Positions 54,790-64,000 of a DNA stretch of 64,000 nucleotides are shown here, piece after piece. The position numbers were made by a program, and so were the translations under genes. Numbering within the stretch: position 1 is the stretch's first letter; each line of letters starts with the position of its first letter. This DNA comes from Girardinichthys multiradiatus (Eukaryota; Chordata; Actinopteri; Cyprinodontiformes; Goodeidae), in NCBI RefSeq assembly GCF_021462225.1, contig NC_061795.1, forward strand, positions 47,270,880 to 47,334,879. Direction: 5' to 3'. The notes under the pieces were generated by a model that was not told where the DNA came from, ran no database searches, and saw only the letters and a program-made list of their open reading frames with translations.

Positions 54790-56130
54790 TAACTCATTAA
54801 CTTGACGTTCTACTACAGACATTTTGTTCGAAATCTTTCAGCAAAAGCTATTTTGACCTTTCTGACAAGTCCATCTGTCCTTTACCGTGTCCAAGACTGG
54901 TCCAAGTTTCCAGTGGGGTCGTGGTCGCATGTCATTGTCCATTATTTAGTCTTCTACTTGGATGTTCCTTTTCAGATGAATCTGGATCTCCTACTGGAAG
55001 TTCAAAATTTTCCTTTCCCACAAGAATTGAGGGTCTGTGAACCAGTTTAATTAAAGCAATTCATCCACTGATGTGCCCCTGGATGCCATGTCTGCTGGAT
55101 TTTTATTGGTGGGCACATAACCGGTGTTGCAGATTTTCTGCACTCTATTAGCAACAAATGTGTGGAAATGTCTCGCTTCGTTGTCTATGTATCCTGGAGT
55201 GACCTTAGTCTGTCCAGAACTCCTCACTGTTGCCATAGAGCAGTTCCTCTCTCAGCATGTTGCTCTCAGCAATTGATAATGCAGCTGCAGTAAGTTCTAA
55301 CCCAGGTGATGACCTTTGTGGCAGAGATGCGTGCTTTGCCCATGATGAGAGTACAGTTAACGTCTTTGTTCTTGTTGATGAGTCTGAGATAAGAAATATG
55401 GTCCTGCAGTGCATGCATCAGAAAAATTACGTATTTCTCTTTTTACCACCTCTCCAAAGTCTGCAGGAACACAAAATCTGCTTATTCGCAATAATTTGCA
55501 ATTTCTTTTCAAATTGTGTCAATCTCCTTTCCAGCACTCCCACTGTGGCCAGAGATGTTAGGTAGCGGGTCATCCCAGTTCATTCCTTGGCTACACATTT
55601 CTTGGAGGATTCCTTTGCCAACGAGCCCATGAGGAGCTATGAATCCAAGGGGGTCATATTTTGCTGTGGGTGTGGACAAGATGCTACGCCTGGTTGGTGG
55701 TTGGTCTTTTAGCATGAGGTTGAATGTAAATAAATCTTTCTCCACATTACAATTAATGCCGAGTGCTCTTTCTGTTTGTGTTTCTTTAAGTGTTAAGTCT
55801 TTTGTTGTCATATCTGTTGCATGCTCTGAAGCTGGAATGCTTTTCAGAACATCCATGTTGTTGGACACCAACTTGTGTAACATTAGTCCACCCTTTGCAC
55901 ATAGTTCACGTGCTTCTTTCGCCAGTTGTATAGCGTCCTTGACTGTCTCTATGCCTCCACATAGAAGTCTCTGGCGATAAACTGAGAACCTACAGGATAT
56001 GCAAGGCTGTTCTCTTTGGCTAAATGTTTGAGTCCATAATTCGCACAGCCAGGCACTGAAACGGTGCCAAAGAAGTATACGGTCATCCTGCACACACGTT
56101 GGCTGTTCATGTCTCCACCCTTGTAGCATA
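54790..56130 (-). pseudogene. BEL/Pao retrotransposon pol fragment
   Basis: On the minus strand, pieces of BEL/Pao polymerase appear in order: GCANYGLKHLAKEN (about 56,040), SQFIARDFYVE, KEARELCAKGGLMLHKLVSN (about 55,890), RRSILSTPTAKYDPLGFIAP (about 55,660), GKGILQEMC and MNWDDPLP. These are followed by the linker and RNase H-like region (FLISDSSTRTKTLTVLSSWA; PGLELTAAALS, about 55,300), NKNPADMASRGTSVDEL (about 55,070) and WFTDPQFLWE (about 55,030). Frameshifts break it into at least five pieces. No LTRs, gag or integrase are visible, so it is an internal fossil. It is an endogenous retroelement relic without coding capacity. Confidence 0.88.
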
Positions 56131-56489
56131 AGATGCGCAAGTAGTACGCTAACTTTTTTAGCTTATAGCACTGGTGCTAAAGAGGTTGCTGGCTTTTTAG
56201 CATAGAACAAAAGACTGTAGCACCAGCACAAATTGTCTCAAAAATATCTAAAAACCAAAAGTAGTGCATTTCATTACTTAAACACACTGACAAACATTGC
56301 ATACAATGAAAACACAATAAGAAATATCTTGATATGTGTTTTGCCAGAGAAAATGCAAACAGTATAACCATTTTATTTATTCATATTAGTGTTGATGTGT
56401 TTAATACATATGTATGGCTAGACATTGAGAAATATGTGGAATTTGTGTCATAATACAGTGTAGAGAAGGTCGTGCAATATTTTGGTTTT

Positions 56490-56803
56490 ATTGCCGACAG
56501 TGGTAGAGGTTCGTCCTGTAACCGGTGGGTTGCGAGTTCAAACCCCCGCTCTGTCTGTCTCAGTCTTTGTGTCCTTGGGCAAGACACTTTACCCTCCTTG
56601 CCTGCTGATGGTGGTCAGAGGGCTTGGTGGTGCCTGTTGTATGGCAGCCTCACCTCTGTCAGTCTGCCCCAGGGCAGCTGTGGCTACATTGTAGTTCACC
56701 ACTGTCAGTGGATGGATGGGTGAATGATTGTAGTGTAAAGCGCTTTGGGGTCTCTGGGGACTTGATAAAGCGCTTTACAAATGCAGGCCATTTACCATTT
56801 TAC
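56490..56803 (+). mobile_element. tRNA-derived SINE
   Basis: The 5' tRNA-like head has an A-box-like AGTGGTAGAGG and a B box GAGTTCAAACC (56,534-56,544), the internal promoter of RNA polymerase III. The body contains CCTTGGGCAAGACACTTTAC and GGGCAGCTGTGGCTACATTG. The tail, AAGCGCTTTGGGGTC and GATAAAGCGCTTTACAAATG, resembles an L2-type LINE 3' end, which would supply the reverse transcription machinery. It is close to full length. Confidence 0.85.
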
Positions 56804-56829
56804 CAAACATCCTGAAGCATGAATCATGA

Positions 56830-57043
56830 AGCATCCTCTTTATGAGACTGTCCTACAACAACAGTGTCTTCAGTCAGAGGCTTCTTCAGATCTGCTGTAA
56901 GACGGACCTACAGGAGGTCCTTCCTGCCCACAGCCATCAGCATCTACAACGGCTCTTTGAAGAAACCTTCATAATGAGTTACAACAACATTTAATTTCCC
57001 TTTGGGATTAATAAAGTATTTTTGAATTGAATTGAATTGAAAC
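56830..57043 (+). mobile_element. 5'-truncated CR1/Rex1-like LINE tail
   Basis: The end TTTCCCTTTGGGATTAATAA AGTATTTTTGAATTGAATTG is the typical 3' tail with TTGAA repeats. Upstream are remnants of the ORF C-terminus (YRRSFLPTAISIYNGSL-like wording around 56,905-56,965). Confidence 0.7.
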
Positions 57044-57790
57044 AGTTTGGATTTTTGTTTTTTTCTTGGCTTGTTTGTTTTTATTTTTCAGTCAGAGGTT
57101 TGAAATATTGCTTCATTTCTCCAGCATGAAATTCCAGTTTCCAAATTCCACTGGATTCTCTGAAGCGCACACCGTCTACCAGTGGACTGCTGACAAACAC
57201 GCAGGAATTGTGGGGATTTGTGTATATAAGGCTAATTACATTGATAAGGTAACACCTTTTTATCCCAATAGACTACAACTATGTAGCATAGTGACGTGGC
57301 ATGACTTCCACCGTCACATTTTCCGTATAGTAGAAAAAAAAACAAAGCAGCTTTCCAAACTGTCACACAAGAGCTACATAAAAAAATAATTTATCATGCA
57401 GTTTTGTTTCAAAGCACGACAATCCTGAGATGTGATTGGGACGGTCTTTCTGAGCTCAATGTCATCAGCCAGAAATGCTGTTCGACCATCTCTGATTAAT
57501 CTGAAAGTTCAGCTTTCCTGGTAGGCAGGAATTTCTTGACATTCAATGTTTTTCCTCATTTACCTAAAGCCATTTTTGCAGCCAGGTTAGTGGACCTACT
57601 CTAACAAAAAGTAAGAGAAATTCGGCTTTTAGGTGAAATTTATAGAAACCCTAACATTTTCACGCTGCAGTGATATATCATGAAAGTAGGGCATTTAAGT
57701 AGAAGCATTCAATGGTGGTTTCCTCATCTAAAACAGTTTATTACAACAAAAGCCAACAACAATGGTGGTTAAACCACAACAAACAATGTC
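57044..57790. other. Intergenic, nothing recognised
   Basis: Non-coding. The 107-codon frame at 57066-57389 has no recognisable motif. Confidence 0.5.
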
Positions 57791-58440
57791 TCAATAACAT
57801 GTCGTGTGCACTTGAGCATCAATTACAGCTTGGCAACAACGTCTCATGCTGTTCACAAGACGACTGATTGTCTGCTGAGGCACTCCCACTCTTGTGGTTC
57901 TGGGGTACAGAGAAGAGCCTCTAGACGGCGACTCGGGTGATTCCGTAGGTTTTCTATGGGTTTCAAGTCTGTAGAAAATGCAGACAATTCCATTTGAGGT
58001 ACCCCAGTCTCTAGCAGCCATTCCTTGCTGTTTTGACCTCGATGAGCTGGAGTATTGACATCTGTGAAGAGGAAATTAGGCCTGTGTTGTTCATGCAGGG
58101 AGACAATGACTGGATCAATGATGTTATTCAGGCTGTATGGGCTTTTCACTATACTGTTTACAAAGTGTAGGGCAGCGCTGTATTGACTAGAAACACCTGT
58201 CCACACTGTAACACCTCTAACACCAAAGGCTCGTCTGGTGACAACAGTGCCTGAGACAAAGCACTCTCCCTTGACGTCTCCAACGTTGTTGGTGGCCTTC
58301 ATTCCTGCTCAACGTGAATCGACTTTCATCACAGAACACCAATGTTCACCCTGGCCCATGCAAGACGATGGTGCCTGGGCCTGGTGGTGTGGTCAGGTAA
58401 CCCTTGCAGATTGTCCAATATGCAGATCACAGTGATGTAA
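57791..58440 (-). pseudogene. Decayed Tc1-like transposase (third type)
   Basis: The main frame (58302-57853) reads GVRGVTVWTGVSSQYSAALH, a counterpart of the VMVWGGIS motif, then LFTDVNTPAHRGQNSKEWL in place of QQDNARPHTA and STDLKPIENLRNH in place of [12 protein letters not shown]. The C-terminus, NSMRRCCQAVIDAQVHTTCY, lies in another frame (to 57791). Asp and Glu of the second and third motifs survive, but the frame is broken and both are in altered contexts. It differs from the Tc1 families elsewhere in the window. Confidence 0.8.
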
Positions 58441-58462
58441 ACGGCAGAACTGTGGATCTGTC

Positions 58463-58547
58463 ATTGTGTGAATGGGTGGATGACTGATTGTAGGGTACTG
58501 GGGTCCCTGGACTTGATAAAGTGTACAAGTGTAGGCCATTTACCATA
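58463..58547 (+). mobile_element. SINE tail fragment
   Basis: GTGTGAATGGGTGGATGACT and GACTTGATAAAGTG...GGCCATTTACCAT match the 3' end of the SINE at 56490-56803, with an internal deletion. Confidence 0.72.
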
Positions 58548-59639
58548 AAGTCAAATCAAAGTGAAACTGTGTCTGGTAAGACTGCCAACAGCCAATCAAA
58601 TGATGTAGCTGTGCCCCCTCTTTGGAATAACACTGACCACCCCAGGGGCCCCCTAGATGTGGTAAGTGGTTTTCTTCATGTAGCAGTACTTTTATAAGTC
58701 TGCAGTATATACTTTTGAATTTATTTTACCAGTGTGATTGAAATTTGTCATTGTTACCCAGTGTTTAGTAAATAGTTGACATAATGATTATTTTCAGTGT
58801 ATACATTTTGAATCATTTTGTGGCGTTTTTCATTTTGTAAAATGAAAGAAATCGTGTTATTAATATTTCTATATGCTCGTTTCTAGTCAGTCAGAAATAT
58901 TAATTTGTAAAAACAAAACAAAAGACAAATTGTCTATGATAGGTTTTGTTGTAGCTCCTATTTTATAGTAACAGTACAACATCACATCAGTTTTTAAAGC
59001 TTTAGTGGTTTTAATTTTGGTGTACCATCCCGAGATTTTTAATGGCCCCATGTGGCCCCTGTGAAAACCTTCTGGGGGCCACTGCTGGGTAGGTTGTTTT
59101 CGACTATGCTGCAGTTTTTGGGTGTGACCCACATCTCCACCTGATTCCAACCAAAGAGAAGGCGATTGAAGCCGACCTTCAGGGGGTGTTTATTGTGCTT
59201 AGCTGCAGGACACAGAAAGCTTGGATTCGCTGCGGTACCAGTCTTCCCCTTATTGTATGGGCAGCTTGACTGCAGCTTTGAACTGAGATATGTCTGAGCA
59301 CGAGTAGTTAAAATACCTGATAGAGAAATGATTTACAATATATCCAGTAGTGTGAGGGTACTTTTGTTTTTTCTAACAAAATCATTGGTGAAATTATTGG
59401 TTCCCTCTCACAATCCATTTACAATAAATGTAACTAAAGCTTTTTTCTAAATGCATATTTTTATTTTTTAAGATAATAAGAATTTGTATGAAATTTTAAT
59501 CAATCAGCTTTCTCTTTTTCTGGGCTATAAATATGACGCAGAAGGAACTGTTCAAAATGTAAAAGAGAGGTGAGCAGGGCATTTAATTAAGGCTAATGTA
59601 CATGAAATGACAAAAAGTAGCTACTCACTAAACTAGTTT
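58548..59639. other. Intergenic, nothing recognised
   Basis: AT-rich non-coding DNA. The 59,020-59,085 wording (GGCCCCATGTGGCCCCTGTG) suggests a small hAT-like scrap, but it is too short to define. Confidence 0.5.
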
Positions 59640-60645
59640 ATTTTTGGTCAGAGTGATGATTTAAAGGGCTAGGATAGTAAAACTTTGACAAACAAGGCTG
59701 GATCAGGCAGAGCCCAAATTTATCATTCCACCACACAGTGAACAGGAAGATTAAAACAGCTCTGAAGCTCACTGTTGGAGAGCTGCAGCAAAGAGGGGCA
59801 TTTTGTGGTCTCCATAGGAACCATTTGATGCCATTGTCATGCCAACAGTTTTTTGGAGATGATGCCAGCATTTTCTTTTCTACTATCACAAACGTAAATA
59901 TGTGCCATGACTGTGACTTCAACTGGAACAGTGTGCTTTGGTTACATGAGACTAAGATGGATCATTTTAGCAAAAGGCTCCAGGTGGGTTTGGAAAAGCA
60001 TCTCATGCCCATTGTTATGTGCAGTCTAGGACCCATGATGCTGTGGGCCTGTTTATCTCTTCTTGGGAACCTTGTTAGAATGCATGGCATTATGGACATC
60101 ACCTGGACATTTAAAAAAGAAATCTACTCTCTACCTGAAAATCCTGAAGGAGAACTTCTGGTTTTGAGTTCGTGACCATAGATTAAATGCTCTTTGGTTA
60201 CGCAGCAGGACAATGATCTAAAGCACATCAGCATGCCTACTTTTGAATGTCTCAAAGAAAGTGAAGTGGCCTAGTCAAAGTGCTAACTGAAATCTAACTG
60301 ACCTTGAACAGGCCTTTAATGCTGCATAACACTCAAATTAGGCTGAATGAAAACAATTCTGCAAGGCAGAGTGGGCCAAAATTCCTCCACAGTGATGTAA
60401 ACAAATCATTACTAGTCGCCATAAATGCTTGATGGCAGCTGTGGCGGCCAGGGGTGGAACAACCAGTTATTAGGTGTAAGGAGCAATTACAGTTTCAAAC
60501 AGCGCCGGGGGGTTGGTTGGGAAGGCTTTTTTTTAATGGATGAAAGAAATCCTTTCAAAAAGGCATTATTATTTATCTTTGTGACTAAACCTGAAGAAAT
60601 CAGTGATAGTGTCAACACTTTTTGGCTCTGTATCAAGAAATTGTA
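59640..60645 (+). mobile_element. Decayed Tc1-like transposon
   Basis: The open frame at 59738-60175 includes SVLWLHETKMDHFSKRLQ (SDETKID motif with Asp replaced by His), MLWACLSLLGNLVRMHGIMD and a CQQFFGDDASIF stretch. Then follow AGQ-QDNDLKHIS-like wording (60,205-60,225) and a degenerate SPDLNP-type region. The 3' part (GTGTAAGGAGCAATTACAGT, CAACACTTTTTGGCTC) matches the end wording of the family whose 5' end is at about 41,740. It is inactive. Confidence 0.72.
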
Positions 60646-60989
60646 AACTCTCCTCACATACAACTTGGGATGTGAATAATAGCAGCACATGTTTAGTTTG
60701 CACTTTAGTGACATAGTCCAGCTGCCTTCATCAATGAAGAGAAATGAAAAGAAGAAAACAACTCCACCTGTCCTGTTCTCCTGCTCTCTGCTTGAGGGGA
60801 ATTGTTTGAGATCAACAATCCAGAATCCTCTCTGATTCTCCGAACAGACCCAGATATAAACAGGAACATGGATGGAGAGGCCCCTCTCCCTCTGATCTCC
60901 AAGCCAGTTGCTCTTCCTCCACATCTTCCTCCAACTTCTGCAGCATCTCCTCTGATGTGTTTGTTTGGTGTTTCAGAGATTTGAGACAA

Positions 60990-63900
60990 AAGGTTTTCCT
61001 TCATGGGATTCCTGGTTAGATTTAAATACACTCTCAACTGATTTGTTGGGAATAAAATGTTATTATAGTGGGGGATTTTCACATTCATGTTGACGCTGAA
61101 AGTGATGGCTTAAATATAGCATTTAATGTTATCTTAGACTCAATTGGCTTAGCTCAAAACATTAACAAACCTACCCACCTTTGTCTTCATTCTCTGGACC
61201 TTGTGCAGACATATGGCATTGAGTGTAAAGACATAACAATATTTTCTCATAACCCTGTCCTGTCTGACCATTTTTTAATAACCTTTGAGTTTAATTTAAC
61301 CGAGTACTCCACACCTGAAAGAAAATTTCATTATAGTAGATCATTATCAGACAATGCTGTAACAACCTTTAAAGAATCTGTTCCACTTTTAATTTTCTCA
61401 TTATCACTGAAAACACCAAGCTAGAACAGCTTATTTCTCATCATTAATAGAAGAGAACAAGAATAATCCTAGGTTTCTCTTTAGTACAGTTGCTAAACTT
61501 ACACAGAGTCATAGCTCTGTTGAGCCATCCATGCTCTTAGCAGTCATTACTTTATAGGATTCTTCCAAAATAAAATTGATTCTATTAAAAATAAAATCTT
61601 TGACATACTCCCGAAGATGATTACTTCATCCTCAGCAAGTGAGACAACATTGGAAATAACTGCAGAACCCGATTTGTGTTTGGACTGTTTTGATCCTGTG
61701 AAGCTTCCTGAGTTATCAGAAATATTAGCTTCATCTAAACCTTCAACTTGTATGTTAGACCCAATCCCAACCAAATTATTTAAGGAAGTGTTCATTCTGA
61801 TTACCAGCCCCATTTTAGATATAATTAATCTATCTTTAGTAAATGGATCAGAACCACAGGCTTTTAAGGTAGCTGTAATTAAACCTTTACTTAAGAAACC
61901 TTCACTTGATCGAGATGACTTGAAAAATTACAGACCTATATCCAATCTTCCATTCTTATCTAAAATTCTTGAGAAAATAGTTGCTAATCAAATGTGTGAA
62001 CATTTATACAGCAATGACCTGTTTGAAGAGTTTCAGTCAGGCTTCAGAGCTCATCATAGCACTGAAACAGCTCTGCTGAAAGTCACTAATGATATTCTCC
62101 TAGCCTCAGATAATGGACTTGTGTCTGTACTGGTTCTGTTAGATCTCAGTGCTGCATTTGATCCAGTTGACCATAATATTCTCTTAAAAAGGCTGGAATA
62201 TGCTGTAGGGATCAGGGGAACAGCGCTAGGCTAGTTTAAATCTTATCTGTCTGACAGATTCCAGTTTGTTCATGTAAATGATAAATCATCTTTAAACTCC
62301 AGGGTTAATTGTGGAGTACCACAGGGCTCAGTACTTGGGCCAATTCTCTTTACTATATATATGCTTCCAATAGGTCAAATTATTAGGCAGCATGGGATAA
62401 CTTTTCACTGTTACGCTGATGATACTCAGCTTTACTTATCCATAAATCCTGATGGACCCAACCAGTTAGATAGACTACAAGCATGTCTTGAAGATATAAA
62501 AACTTGGATGACTTTAAATTTTCTGCTTCTAAATTCAAACAAGACTGAAGTTGTCGTCTTTGGACCGGAGTCTTTAAAAAGAAACAGCTTAGTCAATCAC
62601 TTAACCTGGATGGCATTAAATTGACCTCTGATAATAAAGTAAAAAACCTTGGTGTTATTTTTGACAAGGACATGTCATTTAAATCCCATATTAAACTGGT
62701 TTCTAGGATTTCCCTCTTTCATCTCCGGAACATTGCCAAAATTAGAAATATCCTATCCAGGAGTGACTAGTCCATGCATTTGTTACTTCAAGGCTGGACT
62801 GTTGTAATTCTTTACTATCAGGATGTCCACAAAATGCAGTTAAAAGCCTTAAGCTGATTCAAAATGCTGCAGCAAGAGTTGTGATGAAAATTAAAAAGAG
62901 AAATCATATTTCTCCTATTTTAGCTTCCCTTCATTGGCTCCCTGTTAAATCCAGAATAGAATTTAAAATTCTCCTCCTCACATATAAAGCCCTTAATGAT
63001 CTAGCTCCATCATACATCAGAGATCTGATTGGTCCATATGTTCCTAACAGAGCACTTTGTTCTCAGACTGCAGGTTTACTGGTGGTTCCTAGAGTCTCTA
63101 GAAGTAGAATGGGAGGAAGATCCTTTAGTTATCAGGCTCCTCTCCTGTGGAACCAGCTCCCAGTTTTAGTCCGTGAGGCAGACACCCTGTCTACTTTTAA
63201 GGCTAGGCTTAAAACTTTCCTTTTTGATAAAGCTTATAGTTAGAGTGGCTTAGGTTATCCTGAGCTATCTCTGTAGTTATGCTGCTATAGGCATAGGCTG
63301 CTGGAGGACATAATGACCACTTTCACTCTCTTTGCTACATTCTCACACTACTCTCCAATTTTGCATTATTTGCTGTTATTTCAGCTTTCAACTTTATGTT
63401 CTCTCTCTTTTCTCTTCCTAGAAGCTACACCTGGCCTGGCTCTGTGTCTACCTGTGACACCTTTCTGGAGAGGGGAATCGTCCGAGCTTCTGCTGGCAAC
63501 AACTTAATGCTCGCCCTCTACCGATGATCCACATGGCCCTGTCTTTCAGTGTTTAACACTTTCTCTCTCCTAGACATGGCTACTGGCTGAGCTTCTACTG
63601 TGACTAACTCTATGTGCTCTCTTTCAGACTCTAACCTTGAAAACTGGCTCAGAGTTTCTGTTCTTTCTTTCTAGATGAAACGACTAAAGGAGCTACATCC
63701 ATTAACATTTACTTTTCCTTTCCATAGAAAGTACTCCTGGATCAGTGCTTCTTTGTTCTCTTTGTGTCTCTGCTCTGTTCTCTCAAACCCCCAGTCGGTC
63801 GTGGCAGATGGCCGCTCACACTAAGCCTGGTTCTGCTGGAGGTTTCTTCCTGTTAAAAGGGAGTTTTTCCTCTCCACTGTCGCTACATGCGTGCTCAGTA

Positions 63901-64000
63901 TGAGGCATTGCTGCAAAGTCAACACCAGTGACTGTCCACTGTCTCTACATGCTCATCCAGGAGGAGTGAATGCTGCAAGTCTCTGACTCGATGCAATCTG
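60990..64000 (+). mobile_element. L2-type LINE, continuing past the window
   Basis: An endonuclease tail, reverse transcriptase and typical L2 3' UTR (CTGGAGGTTTCTTCCTGTTA AAAGGGAGTTTTTCC near 63,840) run continuously to the window end. The start is uncertain because the endonuclease N-terminus is missing or too decayed to recognise. The 3' end lies outside. Confidence 0.85.
61068..63243 (+). pseudogene. L2 ORF2: endonuclease C-terminus and reverse transcriptase, degenerate
   Basis: Endonuclease remnant GDFHIHVD (61,068) to SDHFLITFEF. Reverse transcriptase from 61617: LDPIPTKLFKE, LKNYRPISNLPFLSKILEKI (about 61,920), FQSGFRAHHSTETALLKV (about 62,030), LLDLSAAFDPVDHNILL, GVPQGSVLGPILFTIYM (about 62,315) and the catalytic CYADDTQLYL (about 62,410). 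A TAG at 62,232-62,234 replaces the Trp before FKSYLSDR in the same frame; a frameshift follows near 62,620. The C-terminal part (62,881-63,243) is complete: ISPILASLHWLPVKSRIEFK to WNQLPVLVREADTLSTFK. The RT core is nearly whole, suggesting moderate age. Confidence 0.87.

Overview
This window is vertebrate nuclear DNA, almost certainly from a teleost fish. The evidence is two spliced vertebrate-type genes with GT-AG introns set in a dense, layered collection of fish transposable elements: several Tc1 families, Rex1- and Rex3-like and L2 LINEs, an I-type LINE with an RNase H domain, a DIRS1-like tyrosine-recombinase element, BEL/Pao, and a tRNA-derived SINE. I cannot fix the species from the sequence alone.

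Two host genes lie head to tail on the + strand. uba2 (SUMO-activating enzyme subunit 2) runs from the ATG at 10881 to the stop at 34915 in 17 exons. All exon phases join, giving a predicted 647-residue protein with the ATP-binding glycine loop, the catalytic Cys and the four zinc-binding Cys. A mitochondrial carbonic anhydrase of the CA5 class (ca5a-like) runs from 39916 to 51819 in 7 exons. It encodes 305 residues with an acid-free N-terminal presequence, three zinc-ligand His and the CA5-type Tyr at the usual proton-shuttle position.

Layout. 1-1305: Tc1 copy 1, cut by the window edge. 1308-3600: old, mostly unrecognised DNA, a decayed Tc1 and a long (TCTA)n tract. 3628-10738: one I-type LINE bracketed by a 12-bp target-site duplication and carrying three later insertions, including Tc1 copy 2; its GAA-rich tail stops about 140 bp before the uba2 ATG. 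10881-34915: uba2. Its 11.2-kb first intron is mostly a DIRS1-like element (12589-20703) whose right terminal repeat is split by a Rex1-type LINE. Tc1 copy 3 (the only one with an unbroken transposase frame), Tc1 copy 4 (inverted), a different Tc1 and a Harbinger relic lie in later introns or next to exon 2. 35000-39480: intergenic relics. 39916-51819: ca5a-like gene with old Tc1 and hAT-like debris in its introns. 51820-54425: probable 3' UTR. 54790-60645: BEL/Pao fossil, SINE, LINE tail and decayed Tc1 elements. 60990-64000: L2-type LINE running off the end.

Nothing here looks like a new molecular system. The most informative observations are structural: a LINE inserted at the uba2 promoter, nested insertions that give a relative chronology, a potentially active Tc1 copy, and opposed Tc1 copies flanking uba2 exons 3-9.
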